From: Paenibacillus sp. MBLB1832 | GTDB lineage: Bacteria; Bacillota; Bacilli; Paenibacillales; NBRC-103111 | Direction of reading: 5' to 3' | DNA length: 64,000 nucleotides | NCBI RefSeq assembly: GCF_032271945.1 | Contig: NZ_CP130319.1 | Span: 1,569,001 to 1,633,000, forward strand | Shown: in pieces, positions 8,091-18,261 of the stretch | Position numbering within the stretch: position 1 is the first letter of the stretch | Layout: the number at the start of each line of letters is the position of its first letter | Translations under genes and position numbers: made by a program | Notes under the pieces: generated by a model | What the model was told of the DNA's origin: nothing | The model's database searches: none | What the model saw: only the letters and a program-made list of their open reading frames with translations

Positions 8091-8600
8091 ATGACTTTGC
8101 GAATTCTAGGAATAGATCCAGGGATCGCGATTGTCGGCTTTGGCTTTATTGATAAAATCGGCAGTAAGCTAGTTCCTGTACAGTACGGTTCGATCCAAAC
8201 AGAAGCACATACGGATCCTGGCATTCGGTTGAAGGATGTCTATGACGCTACGGTGCAATTGATAGAGAAATATAAACCTGATGTGTTGTCGATTGAAAAA
8301 TTATTTTTTAATCGAAACGTCACGACGGCGTTCACGGTTGGCCAAGCCCGGGGCGTCATGATTCTTGCAGGCGTGCAGGCGGGTCTGCCAATCGCTGAAT
8401 ATACGCCGCTTCAAGTGAAGCAAGCCGTGGTTGGCTACGGCAATGCAGAGAAGAAGCAAGTGCAGGAGATGGTCAAGATCTTGCTGAAACTGTCGCAAGT
8501 ACCGAAGCCAGATGACGTAGCCGATGCGCTGGCTATTGCTATTTGTCATGCGCACTCTTCTTCGCTGCAATCTAGGATAAATGGAGTTGAGAGACGATGA
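8091..8600 (+). CDS. ruvC: Crossover junction endodeoxyribonuclease RuvC
   Basis: A 169-residue Holliday junction resolvase that nicks symmetric strands of junctions held by RuvAB. The RNase H-like fold shows LGIDPG with the first catalytic Asp, the SIEKLFF segment with the second acidic residue, and a C-terminal PKPDDVADALAIAICH carrying the remaining acidic residues. The ATG at 8091 follows TAGGAGAG. An upstream in-frame ATG at 8043 lies inside the promoter. The stop overlaps ruvA (ATGA). B. subtilis lacks RuvC and uses RecU, so this three-gene ruvCAB order is a lineage marker. Confidence 0.95.
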   Translation: MTLRILGIDPGIAIVGFGFIDKIGSKLVPVQYGSIQTEAHTDPGIRLKDVYDATVQLIEKYKPDVLSIEKLFFNRNVTTAFTVGQARGVMILAGVQAGLPIAEYTPLQVKQAVVGYGNAEKKQVQEMVKILLKLSQVPKPDDVADALAIAICHAHSSSLQSRINGVERR

Positions 8601-9226
8601 TAGATTTCTTGCGAGGCAAAGTCGCCCTGCGTGAAAGTGAATATGCCGTACTCGATGTGAATGGCGTAGGCTATCGGGTATTTTGTCCGAACCCTTATGC
8701 GCTGCCTCATCAAGAGAATGAAGATGTGACGATGTTCATCCACTATCATGTACGAGAGGATGCGCATTTGTTATTCGGTTTTATGACGCGCGATGAGCAG
8801 TCATTGTTCCGTCTATTGCTGGACGTAAGCGGAATTGGACCGAAAGTGGCACTTGGCATTCTAGCGGCTGGCGGCAGACCGGAGTCTGTCATTTTGGCGA
8901 TCTCCCAGGAGAATCTAGCATTTCTGACGAAGCTGCCAGGGATCGGGAAGAAAACAGCGCAGCGAATCATTCTGGATTTGAAAGATAAGTTGGGATCCGT
9001 GAGCTTCTCCAGTCCTGAGGCGGCAGTTGCTTTGAGCGTAGTTGGCTCGGCGCAATTAACCGAAGGTGGCTTACCTTGGAGCGAGGCGAAAGAAGCGCTG
9101 ATGACGCTCGGCTATACGGAGGCTGAGGTGGATCGCGCATGGCTGCAAGTGAAGCCGAAAGCGCAGCCGTCTGATTCGGTTGATGTACTCGTGAAACTTG
9201 CCCTGCAAGCGCTGTTCACGATGTAA
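8597..9226 (+). CDS. ruvA: Holliday junction branch migration protein RuvA
   Basis: A 209-residue junction-binding protein that loads the RuvB motor. The N-terminal OB-fold begins MIDFLRGKVA. The helix-hairpin-helix pair is visible as LLDVSGIGPKVALGIL and LTKLPGIGKKTAQRIIL. The C-terminal helical domain that contacts RuvB (about residues 155-205) is complete. It overlaps ruvC by four bases and precedes ruvB by 25 bp. Confidence 0.96.
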   Translation: MIDFLRGKVALRESEYAVLDVNGVGYRVFCPNPYALPHQENEDVTMFIHYHVREDAHLLFGFMTRDEQSLFRLLLDVSGIGPKVALGILAAGGRPESVILAISQENLAFLTKLPGIGKKTAQRIILDLKDKLGSVSFSSPEAAVALSVVGSAQLTEGGLPWSEAKEALMTLGYTEAEVDRAWLQVKPKAQPSDSVDVLVKLALQALFTM

Positions 9227-9251
9227 GTGATTAATTTTTAGGAGGGACACC

Positions 9252-10259
9252 ATGGACAACGACCGGATCATATCGGCTAACTTTATGATGGAGGACAATG
9301 TAGTCGAGTATAGTCTGCGTCCCCGTTTTTTGGCTGAATATATCGGCCAGAAGCAGGCGAAGGAAAACCTCAAGATCTATATTGAAGCTGCCAAACAAAG
9401 GAAAGAAGCCCTGGATCATGTGCTGTTGTATGGCCCGCCAGGTCTTGGGAAAACGACACTGTCAAATATCATCGCCAATGAGCTTGGCGTTAATATCCGC
9501 ACGACTTCAGGTCCTGCGATTGAACGACCTGGCGATCTTGCGGCCATCCTGACGAATTTGCAGGAAGGCGACGTCTTATTCATCGACGAGATCCACCGCC
9601 TCCACCGTACGGTGGAAGAGGTGTTATATCCGGCGATGGAGGATTTTGCCCTTGATATTATTATCGGCAAGGGGCCCAGCGCACGTTCGGTGCGACTCGA
9701 CCTGCCGCCGTTTACGCTGATCGGCGCCACGACGCGTGTAGGGCTGCTTTCAGCGCCTTTGCGCGACCGCTTCGGGGTCGTCAGCCGGTTGGAGTTTTAC
9801 ACAGTCGATGAGCTGAGCTACATCGTCAGTCGGACGGCCGACATTCTGCAAGTCGGCATCGTTGGTGACGCTGCGCGCGAAATCGGCATGCGCTCACGAG
9901 GGACGCCACGGATTGCGAACCGTTTGCTGAAGCGGGTGCGTGACTTCGCGCAGGTGCGAGGCGACGGTATCATCACCATGGAGCTCGCAAGAGAGTCCCT
10001 GCGGCTTCTGCAGGTGGATGATTTGGGTCTAGATGAAATTGACCACAAAATGCTGCGAGCGATCATACAGAGCTTCCAGGGAGGCCCTGTTGGGCTTGAA
10101 ACGATTGCGGCTACGATTGGTGAAGAGAGCCAGACGATCGAGGATGTTTATGAGCCATACCTGCTGCAAATTGGGTTTATGCAGCGCACGCCAAGAGGGC
10201 GAACGGTTACGCCCCAAGCCTATCATCACTTAGGCTTACCCATTCCTGAACAACGATAG
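9252..10259 (+). CDS. ruvB: Holliday junction branch migration ATPase RuvB
   Basis: A 335-residue AAA+ motor that drives branch migration. It has Walker [12 protein letters not shown], Walker B LFIDEIHR, sensor 1 GATTRVG, the arginine finger in LRDRFG, and a C-terminal winged helix ([16 protein letters not shown]). AGGAGGG precedes the ATG. The stretch at about 9540-9980 is visibly richer in G+C than the flanking parts of the same gene. A hairpin terminator follows. Confidence 0.97.
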   Translation: MDNDRIISANFMMEDNVVEYSLRPRFLAEYIGQKQAKENLKIYIEAAKQRKEALDHVLLYGPPGLGKTTLSNIIANELGVNIRTTSGPAIERPGDLAAILTNLQEGDVLFIDEIHRLHRTVEEVLYPAMEDFALDIIIGKGPSARSVRLDLPPFTLIGATTRVGLLSAPLRDRFGVVSRLEFYTVDELSYIVSRTADILQVGIVGDAAREIGMRSRGTPRIANRLLKRVRDFAQVRGDGIITMELARESLRLLQVDDLGLDEIDHKMLRAIIQSFQGGPVGLETIAATIGEESQTIEDVYEPYLLQIGFMQRTPRGRTVTPQAYHHLGLPIPEQR

Positions 10260-10281
10260 CGTTCGAGATTAGCCCTATACG

Positions 10282-10328
10282 AAGCTTTTGCCTAGCTGCA
10301 AGGCAGGCAAGAGCTTTTATTTTGTCTT
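10282..10328 (+). terminator. Probable terminator of ruvCAB
   Basis: AGCTTTTGCCT pairs imperfectly with AGGCAAGAGCT around a short loop and is followed by TTTTATTTTG. The stem is imperfect. Confidence 0.55.
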
Positions 10329-10413
10329 TTTTTCTATGAATCTACAAAACTTCTACTTCCTTCGCGCGTCTACATGATTAGAAGAATGAAGTGTGAAAGG
10401 AAACGATACAACT

Positions 10414-12606
10414 ATGAGTGGCCGAACTATTCTGTTGCATCCGAAACGATTGGCTGTTGTCGTGTCTGCCGTCTTAGCCATTGGGGCTAGTACTAGCGTA
10501 TGGAGTCAGCAAGCTCATGCGGTTGGAACCAAACATTTGGACAGCATTCGTGTTGCTTTGCTAATTAATGCTTCAACCTACAAAAAGATAGAGCCGCTAG
10601 TTTCCTTATCGTCCCCCGGCGGCTTTGATGTGGCTGTTCGCAGCACAGCGAGTTCGGAAGCAAAGCCATGGACATCATTAGCCGACACGAACATTCGCAT
10701 GTCATTAGATCAATACAGTGTCATGATGCTGGAGACATCTGATTTCGCTGCTGCAAAGGCCTTATATACGAAGCTGAACGGTATGGCGGAAGAAAGCTAT
10801 GTGTTAAGCCGCAACCGTTCAGGCAAAACGGTCTACCAAGTGTATTATGGCAACTTGCCTACGAAGGCAGAGGCTGATTCAGCGGCTGCTGCGGCGATAA
10901 AGGATGCAACTGTCGCGACGCTAACCAAGTCGTCTGTGCCAGTCATCAATGGTCCGCTCCATTGGAGTGCGGGCGTTTATGCAACGGAAGCGGCTGCGCA
11001 GCAGCAAGCTGCTGTATATGCACAGGCTGGACTTAACGCAGACCTCGTCTTGCAAGCTGATCAAGCCGGCAAATTGAGCTACTATGTGTGGGTTGGCAGT
11101 GAATCCACCGATGTGAAGTTGGCGGCTGTGAAGGATGCGGCGCTGAAAGCGGCACCCAATATACCGCTCCAGCCAGCTAATATAGCTTCTCCCTATCTGA
11201 TTCGCAGATCAGATGTATCTACTGCTGCCGCACCGACAGCTGCTGTCACCCATTATGCGGCTGGGACTGGGGAGCAGAGAACAATATTCAAGCCCAAGCA
11301 GCAAACGATTGCCGTCAAAGAGAAGCTGGATCGCAGCTATCGCGGCGCGATGGAGATCAGTGCATTTCACGATCGGTTAGCGCTTGTTAACGAAATTCCC
11401 ATGGAGCAGTATTTATACGGTGTCGTTGGTGCGGAGTTAAACGCCCAGTGGCCACTGGAAGCGCTCAAAGCGCAGGCTGTAGCCGCGCGCACGTATGCGA
11501 TTTATCAAGGCAATAAATATGAAATTGCCAATGTCACGGACACGACGCTAGATCAGGCTTACTACGGTGTGGAGAAGGAATTTGCCACAGGCATCCAAGC
11601 GGTGGATGCCACACAGGATGAAGTCATTTCGGATAAACGAGGGAATCTGATTTCCCCTGTCTTTGCTTCCAATGCTGGTGGTCAGACGGCTGATCCTATA
11701 GAGGTATGGGGGAATGCGGTTGATTATTTGCGCAGCGTCGCAAGTCCTGATCAAGGTGCAGAACAAGGGAAAGCGATCTGGTATCAAATCCAGCTGACCG
11801 ACGGTCGCACTGGCTTCGTGCATAGCATGTATCTGAAGGATACAGGGCAGAAGGACAAGTCAGGCAAGGCCATTTTCGAATCAACCGAGCAAGATGTTAA
11901 CGTTCGCTTGGCACCCTATGTGGATAATACGGCTAACCCCGCTATCGCGAAGCTAGCTCTCAAAGAGAAGGTTACTGTGCAAGGGCAAGAGAAGGAATCG
12001 AACGCGTATTCATGGATAAGAGGGCCTTATACATTAAGTGATATTAAGAGTAAATTGACAGCAGCGAAAATTACAATTAACGGTGAACTAACGTCGCTCG
12101 AGATTACCAAACGAGGCCCATCCGGCCGTGTGATCGAGATGAAAGCGAACGGCGTCGTTGTGAATGTGAAAAATCCAGACGCACTGCGCACAGCATTAGG
12201 CGGCTTACCGAGTACCCTGTTTGAAATAGAGGGAGCGGGCAGTTATACTGGTACTAGTTCGAATGCACCAACACTTGCCATGTTGAGCAAAAACGGCATC
12301 GTGTCGAGCGCTGCGACGTCAGATTCAGTCTATGTCTTATCGGGGAAGCAGATGCAGCCAACGGCTGTAAAAATTGCGGATCTGATGACGATACGCAGTA
12401 CAGGCATCTCCAAGCCTTCAAAGTCCGTTGGACCGACGAATGGTTCCTCAACGATTCAAGGCAATCCCATCATGTTCCGAGGCAAAGGCTTTGGTCATGG
12501 TTTGGGAATGTCCCAATGGGGAGCGAAAGGTTTTGCCGAGCAAGGTTACGATTATAAGAAAATACTTCAGACCTACTACGCTGGAGTGACTATAACGAAG
12601 GAATGA
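10414..12606 (+). CDS. SpoIID/LytB-domain protein with SPOR repeats
   Basis: A 730-residue secreted protein. It has a signal peptide (RLAVVVSAVLAIGAS, then an AHA cleavage site), two SPOR-like repeats (about residues 115-165 and 180-245) and a SpoIID domain. The catalytic-type motif WPLEALKAQAVAARTYA contains the Glu used by SpoIID to cut stripped glycan strands; SNAGGQT and GKGFGHGLGMSQWGAKG are family signatures. In B. subtilis SpoIID acts in engulfment with SpoIIP and SpoIIM. This one is far longer and lies between ruvB and queA, so it is a paralogue rather than spoIID proper. The start is uncertain: ATG 10414 gives a standard signal peptide, and GTG 10393 is in frame. Confidence 0.85.
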   Translation: MSGRTILLHPKRLAVVVSAVLAIGASTSVWSQQAHAVGTKHLDSIRVALLINASTYKKIEPLVSLSSPGGFDVAVRSTASSEAKPWTSLADTNIRMSLDQYSVMMLETSDFAAAKALYTKLNGMAEESYVLSRNRSGKTVYQVYYGNLPTKAEADSAAAAAIKDATVATLTKSSVPVINGPLHWSAGVYATEAAAQQQAAVYAQAGLNADLVLQADQAGKLSYYVWVGSESTDVKLAAVKDAALKAAPNIPLQPANIASPYLIRRSDVSTAAAPTAAVTHYAAGTGEQRTIFKPKQQTIAVKEKLDRSYRGAMEISAFHDRLALVNEIPMEQYLYGVVGAELNAQWPLEALKAQAVAARTYAIYQGNKYEIANVTDTTLDQAYYGVEKEFATGIQAVDATQDEVISDKRGNLISPVFASNAGGQTADPIEVWGNAVDYLRSVASPDQGAEQGKAIWYQIQLTDGRTGFVHSMYLKDTGQKDKSGKAIFESTEQDVNVRLAPYVDNTANPAIAKLALKEKVTVQGQEKESNAYSWIRGPYTLSDIKSKLTAAKITINGELTSLEITKRGPSGRVIEMKANGVVVNVKNPDALRTALGGLPSTLFEIEGAGSYTGTSSNAPTLAMLSKNGIVSSAATSDSVYVLSGKQMQPTAVKIADLMTIRSTGISKPSKSVGPTNGSSTIQGNPIMFRGKGFGHGLGMSQWGAKGFAEQGYDYKKILQTYYAGVTITKE

Positions 12607-12615
12607 ACAGACTAG

Positions 12616-13692
12616 ATGGACGTACAAGCTTTTGATTTTGAATTGCCTGAAACGTTGATTGCTCAGACGCCGCTGCTTAACCGTACGGCGTCTAGATTGC
12701 TGACGTTGAATAAAGCGACAGGCGAGATTGCGCATCGCACCTTTGAGAATTTGATTGACTATGTGGAAGCCGGGGATTTGCTCGTGATGAACGATACACG
12801 TGTCATTCCAGCGCGGCTTTTTGGCATGAAGAAGGATACAGGAGCCAAGGTGGAATTGCTTCTTCTGAAGCCGCTCGGCGAGGATCGATGGGAAGCATTG
12901 GTGAAGCCCGGCAAACGGATGCAGCTAGGAGCTGTGGCCGTATTCGGAACCACGCAAGGGGATGATGATCCGCTTCTAACCGCTGAAGTTGTGGAAGTAG
13001 GCGAAATGGGAGCACGTATCCTGCAGTTCCGGTATAAGGGGATTTTCAACGAAATTCTCGATCAGTTGGGCGAGATGCCACTGCCACCGTATATTAAAGA
13101 GCAGCTTTCTGAACGGGAACGGTATCAAACCGTCTATGCGAAGCATGAAGGTTCCGCGGCCGCACCTACAGCGGGGTTGCATTTTACAGAGGACTACCTG
13201 GCTAAGCTACAAGCCAAAGGTGTACGGTTAGCGTTCGTCACGCTGCACGTTGGACTTGGAACATTCCGTCCCGTATCTGTCGACAAGATCGAAGATCATC
13301 AAATGCACGCGGAATATTATATCCTCTCCGAAGAAACAGCCGCGCTTATCAATGAAACCAAGTCAGCGGGGAAACGCGTCATTGCCGTTGGTACAACATC
13401 CGCTCGCACCTTGGAAACGGCAGCAGGTCTAAGCCGAGAGGCGCAAGCGTCTACAGATGGCGAACCGCTGCACATTCAACCCTCACAAGGTTGGACATCG
13501 ATTTTCATCTATCCAGGCTATAAGTTCGGTGTGGTGGACGCGTTGTTAACGAATTTCCATCTTCCGAAGTCCACATTGTTGATGCTGATCAGCGCATTAG
13601 CTGGTAAAGATCACATTATGCAGGCATATGAGGAAGCTGTGAAAGCGGAGTATCGTTTTTTCAGCTTTGGCGATGCCATGTTGATTTATTGA
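12616..13692 (+). CDS. queA: S-adenosylmethionine:tRNA ribosyltransferase-isomerase
   Basis: The 358-residue enzyme transfers and isomerises the ribosyl group of S-adenosylmethionine onto preQ1-tRNA, giving epoxyqueuosine at wobble position 34. Landmarks are [14 protein letters not shown] at the start, [31 protein letters not shown] and [15 protein letters not shown]. It starts nine bases after the SpoIID-like stop. It precedes tgt, the preceding enzyme of the same pathway, as in B. subtilis. Confidence 0.96.
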   Translation: MDVQAFDFELPETLIAQTPLLNRTASRLLTLNKATGEIAHRTFENLIDYVEAGDLLVMNDTRVIPARLFGMKKDTGAKVELLLLKPLGEDRWEALVKPGKRMQLGAVAVFGTTQGDDDPLLTAEVVEVGEMGARILQFRYKGIFNEILDQLGEMPLPPYIKEQLSERERYQTVYAKHEGSAAAPTAGLHFTEDYLAKLQAKGVRLAFVTLHVGLGTFRPVSVDKIEDHQMHAEYYILSEETAALINETKSAGKRVIAVGTTSARTLETAAGLSREAQASTDGEPLHIQPSQGWTSIFIYPGYKFGVVDALLTNFHLPKSTLLMLISALAGKDHIMQAYEEAVKAEYRFFSFGDAMLIY

Positions 13693-13743
13693 TTCGTACA
13701 GTGAGCAAGCGTGCAAGCTACAAGTGAAGCAAGACTAGAATAG

Positions 13744-14895
<1,152 letters not shown>

Positions 14896-14910
14896 GAGAG
14901 GAGGATACCT

Positions 14911-15225
14911 ATGTTTCTATTAGCTGATGATGCTGCAAGCACGGGCGCAGTAGGATATTTGTATACATATGGGCCGTTAGTGCTCATGTTCGTCGTATTA
15001 TATTTCTTACTTATTCGTCCACAGCAAAAAAGACAAAAAACACGTTCTCAAATGTTAGGTGGCTTGAAAAAAGGGGATAAGGTTGTTACGATCGGCGGCC
15101 TTCATGGAACGATTATGGAGATCACAGATGACATTTGTGTGCTTCGTGTCAACGATGCAACGAAATTGACGTTCGACCGCTCGGCAGTAAATGCCGTCTC
15201 ACAATCGGTTGCTACTAAAGAATAG
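14911..15225 (+). CDS. yajC: Preprotein translocase subunit YajC
   Basis: A 104-residue protein with one N-terminal membrane helix (about residues 16-38, YGPLVLMFVVLYFLLI) followed by RPQQKRQK and the cytosolic GLKKGDKVVTIGGLHGTI domain that defines the family. YajC associates with SecDF-YidC. Here it lies downstream of tgt, as in B. subtilis (yrbF), while secD and secF are 6 kb further on. GAGAGGAGG precedes the start. A terminator follows. Confidence 0.93.
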   Translation: MFLLADDAASTGAVGYLYTYGPLVLMFVVLYFLLIRPQQKRQKTRSQMLGGLKKGDKVVTIGGLHGTIMEITDDICVLRVNDATKLTFDRSAVNAVSQSVATKE

Positions 15226-15228
15226 ACA

Positions 15229-15265
15229 AAAAAAGCGAGTGCCTTTGCGGCTCTCGCTTTTTCTT
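15229..15265. terminator. Bidirectional terminator between yajC and the PAP2 gene
   Basis: AAAAAGCGAG pairs with CTCGCTTTTT. T-rich tails are present on both strands, serving the two convergent genes. Confidence 0.85.
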
Positions 15266-15286
15266 TGCTCAATTTCCATCTAAAAA

Positions 15287-16126
15287 TTAATATTCGTTGT
15301 TTTTAAGTCGGCGTTTGATCAACGCTCTTTCACCAAGTACAAGGCGTCCTTCTGCAATACGAAGCGCCATACGAGCCGCAACAACGCCAAGGATGAGTCC
15401 TGCACACATATCCGATAACCAGTGGATGCCGAGATAGAAGATTGTGAAAATAATGAATGCCGCGGTACATGGCACGAAAACTTTCCAGAACTTGCTGCGG
15501 CTTCTCACGGCGATCACGGCCATGGAGACGGAAATCGACGTATGCAAGCTTGGGAAACAGTTATCTAGACCTGACAGCGGACGATAGTCTTGCTCAAAGG
15601 TTGGGAATACGTCTACAATAAGTAAATGAACATTGGGATGGAATGACCACACTTCATTCACTGGGAAGAAGAGATAGAAGGGTATGGCGACCATATAATT
15701 AAACATTAAGGCATAGCATACGGCGTAGAATAGCTTATAATTCTTCTGATACGTATAAAGTGCGATAGATGTAATCATGACAGATGGAAAAATAATGACA
15801 TAGAAGTAACTGGATACATAAGTAAGGATGTCATTATGGAAAAGATTTTGAATCAGCGAGACGAAGTCGCCTTCGATGCTGTAAATGGAACCAGTAAAAT
15901 CGGTGCGATGCTTCATTCCTTTTTCAATCTGCATCTCCATCTTATTGAAGAATAGGATCAGCAGCACGCCTGCAAAGTGAAACAAATATTTCTTAGAAGT
16001 AAAAATTTCTTGTACGAAACTAGCGGCAATGGTGTGTGGGCTCTTTTTCGTGGCGATGATTACAAATACAAAAATAGTAAGTACAATATAAACTGTCGCA
16101 TACGTCATAGAATGAAAAGGGCTCAT
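15287..16126 (-). CDS. PAP2-family membrane phosphatase/phosphotransferase (AUR1-like)
   Basis: A 279-residue integral membrane protein with about six hydrophobic segments. The C-terminal half carries the PAP2 catalytic motifs in the AUR1-like form: YRPLSGLDNCFPSLHTS (second motif, with SLH in place of SGH) and GIHWLSDMCAG (third motif, His and Asp). Such enzymes hydrolyse or transfer phosphoryl-linked head groups of lipids. The substrate is unknown. I chose ATG at 16126, with a G-rich ribosome site six bases upstream; an in-frame start at 16186 has none. It is transcribed alone. Confidence 0.8.
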   Translation of the reverse strand: MSPFHSMTYATVYIVLTIFVFVIIATKKSPHTIAASFVQEIFTSKKYLFHFAGVLLILFFNKMEMQIEKGMKHRTDFTGSIYSIEGDFVSLIQNLFHNDILTYVSSYFYVIIFPSVMITSIALYTYQKNYKLFYAVCYALMFNYMVAIPFYLFFPVNEVWSFHPNVHLLIVDVFPTFEQDYRPLSGLDNCFPSLHTSISVSMAVIAVRSRSKFWKVFVPCTAAFIIFTIFYLGIHWLSDMCAGLILGVVAARMALRIAEGRLVLGERALIKRRLKNNEY

Positions 16127-16222
16127 GTTGTTCCCCCCTATATTTTGGAAGTTTTGTGCGGCAATAACTATGACATTATACCACAATCAAAGGGGGGGAA
16201 GTGCAAACTTCACCGAAAAGAC

Positions 16223-16621
16223 TTATTTTTGTGTATTTACACCAAGTATGCCGCCAAGCGCCCCAGAAGCGAATAAAATGCCAAGCAATTGAAGGGATTG
16301 AAGATTCAATCCTGCGTCAAACGCCAGAAAGCCAACGAGAAAAATAAGCAGGAAATAGAAGACCCCTACGATGCCCCCATGATACCAGCCGCGGCTTCCG
16401 GCTCTTTTGCCTGAAACCCAGCCTCCGATAAATAAAGCAACGGCATGAATGATGGTGGTTAGTGTGTGCAAGGAGCTTTCTTGCGTGCTTGTTAGAAGCA
16501 GAAAGAGGGATGTCAAGACAGTTCCAATGGTCATCATGCTGAATGAATAGAGAAGACCTGAAAATAAAGGTGATGTTATTCGAATGGGACTGACCGTTTT
16601 CATAGGGTTCACAGGCATCAT
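16223..16621 (-). CDS. TIGR04086-family four-helix membrane protein (YrzE-like)
   Basis: A 132-residue protein with four hydrophobic segments. Its charged loop GGWVSGKRAGSRGWYHGGIVG is typical of the TIGR04086/YrzE family. In B. subtilis yrzE sits between yajC (yrbF) and yrbG, matching this position between yajC and the DUF421 gene. The function is unknown. A divergent SLC13-like gene starts about 210 bp away, across a repeat element. Confidence 0.75.
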   Translation of the reverse strand: MMPVNPMKTVSPIRITSPLFSGLLYSFSMMTIGTVLTSLFLLLTSTQESSLHTLTTIIHAVALFIGGWVSGKRAGSRGWYHGGIVGVFYFLLIFLVGFLAFDAGLNLQSLQLLGILFASGALGGILGVNTQK

Positions 16622-16649
16622 TCCTTTCCTAAATTCGAACGCTTCATTT

Positions 16650-16762
16650 CCACATAGGAAAGTATAAGTTTTCGGATGCCGAGAACTGTTTTCCTATTGG
16701 CGATAAAACCTACCTCTAAACGCGGTCGCTCATCATTGAACTGCCTCGATAAAGGTTTTCTC
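16650..16762. repeat. Dispersed structured element, copy A
   Basis: About 113 bp, repeated with high identity at 33079-33192. The left part is a long hairpin: ATAGGAAA (16654-16661) pairs with TTTCCTAT (16690-16697), and AGTTTTC (16667-16673) pairs with GAGAACT (16681-16687). The right part contains GGCGATAAAACC, TCTAAACGCGGTC and a terminal AAGGTTTT that can pair with AAAACCT. The stem sequences differ from copy B yet still pair, so structure seems to be kept. It lies between two divergent membrane-protein genes. I do not recognise a named family. A mobile miniature element or a structured RNA are both possible. Confidence 0.7.
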
Positions 16763-16828
16763 ATCATCATTGTATGGCCAAGCACATAAAATTAGTACAA
16801 ACTATTGACTGAGGGAGTGTGATAATTT

Positions 16829-18157
16829 ATGACGGAATACTCACAGGGTCCGGTGTTGTGGCAAGCCATTGCAGCGCTCCTCATATTCGCGGCAGCTTAT
16901 GTTTTCATTTTGATTGAAAAATGGGATCGTACATATACAGCTCTCGGCGGAGCCGTTCTTATGCTGCTCTTGGGCATCTTGCCAATCTCAAAAGCACTCA
17001 CGAACTATGCGAATTGGCCTATTCTGCTCTTTCTTGTAAGCTTATTCATCATTTCAAGCCTTTTTCAGAAAACGGGCATTACGTCGTACATCGTCAGTGC
17101 AGTCTTACGGAAGTATCGTATGCGCGCCGTAACGCTAATCCTTATTTTTTCGCTGCTTGGTGCTGTGATATCGGCTTTGGTGGATAGCCTATTGGCCGTT
17201 GTTATTATTGTGCCTTTCATTATCATGGCTTCTCGAAAAATGAAACTTCAACCTGCTCCATTTCTCATCACTTTGCTGTTATCGGTCCATATTGGCGGAG
17301 CCGCAACAATTATGGGCAATATCACGAGCCGCATGCTTGCTGCATCGGGCAGAATTACGGCAGGGCAACAATTTATTCGAATCTTCCCTCTGATCTGCCT
17401 CTTGCTTGCTGTTGTTTATCTCATCATGTGGCTGCTGTATCGCAAACGGTTAGTGGCAGCGGAAGCACATATGCGTGAGCTGCTGAGCTTGCGGCCAGAT
17501 TCTTATCTTTCGCAGGATCGCCTATATGTCGTAGGCAGCAGTGTGATTACAGGATTGACCCTCGTTCTGCTAAGCATTCAAGGCGTGTTGGGTTGGAATC
17601 CTGCCTACATTGCGGCGAGTGGAGCTGTCCTAATGCTAGGCATGAACTACAAGGATGTCCTTTTCATCATCAAGGAGAAAGATTACGGCGCTGTATGGCA
17701 CCAGGTTAGAGAAACGCAATGGTTATTCTTCTTGGGCTTGTTTATCATGGTGGGCGGGCTTACCTACGCAGGTATTTCGGGTTTCGTGGCGGTAAGAGGG
17801 CTGGAGTTAAGTCAAGGCAGCCTTCCCTTCCTGACGAACTTGCTCTTATGGATCAACAGCTTTGGCGCTGCGATGATGGATAATGTGCCTTTTCTAGCAG
17901 CGATGCTTCCAATTGTTGATCATATCGAAGAAGAATTGGCAGCAACTGCACAGCCGTTATGGTGGTCTTTAATCATCGGTAGTGCTATCGGAAGCGGAGT
18001 AACCTTGCTTAGCTCTCTAGCTGGTTTGTATACGGCGTCCCTGACAGATCAAGATGGGGTCAAAATGAAACAAAGTGAATATGTGACGGTAGCAGCGCCG
18101 ATTTGCTTCGTTTTGCTGGTGATTTCCACGGTTTATTTCAAATTATTCTTGCTGTAA
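16829..18157 (+). CDS. SLC13/ArsB-type anion permease
   Basis: A 442-residue permease with about eleven membrane segments. The ion-transporter superfamily marks are YTALGGAVLMLLLGILP near the N-terminus, a repeated half with GWNPAYIAASGAVLMLG, and the re-entrant MMDNVPFLAAMLPIVD. The usual substrates are dicarboxylates, arsenite, sulfate or Na+/H+ exchange in NhaD relatives; the sequence does not decide. A GAGGGAG ribosome site precedes the ATG. Its upstream region contains repeat copy A. It is absent from this place in B. subtilis and appears to be an insertion in the conserved order. Confidence 0.72.
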   Translation: MTEYSQGPVLWQAIAALLIFAAAYVFILIEKWDRTYTALGGAVLMLLLGILPISKALTNYANWPILLFLVSLFIISSLFQKTGITSYIVSAVLRKYRMRAVTLILIFSLLGAVISALVDSLLAVVIIVPFIIMASRKMKLQPAPFLITLLLSVHIGGAATIMGNITSRMLAASGRITAGQQFIRIFPLICLLLAVVYLIMWLLYRKRLVAAEAHMRELLSLRPDSYLSQDRLYVVGSSVITGLTLVLLSIQGVLGWNPAYIAASGAVLMLGMNYKDVLFIIKEKDYGAVWHQVRETQWLFFLGLFIMVGGLTYAGISGFVAVRGLELSQGSLPFLTNLLLWINSFGAAMMDNVPFLAAMLPIVDHIEEELAATAQPLWWSLIIGSAIGSGVTLLSSLAGLYTASLTDQDGVKMKQSEYVTVAAPICFVLLVISTVYFKLFLL

Positions 18158-18261
18158 TTGCCAACTATTGAACACGCCAGACCTGCATGATGAGGTGCAT
18201 GAGCGGTCAGAATACCAGTGAACTCCGAGAACGAGCGAGGGCTTAGATCAGGGAGGTAGCG

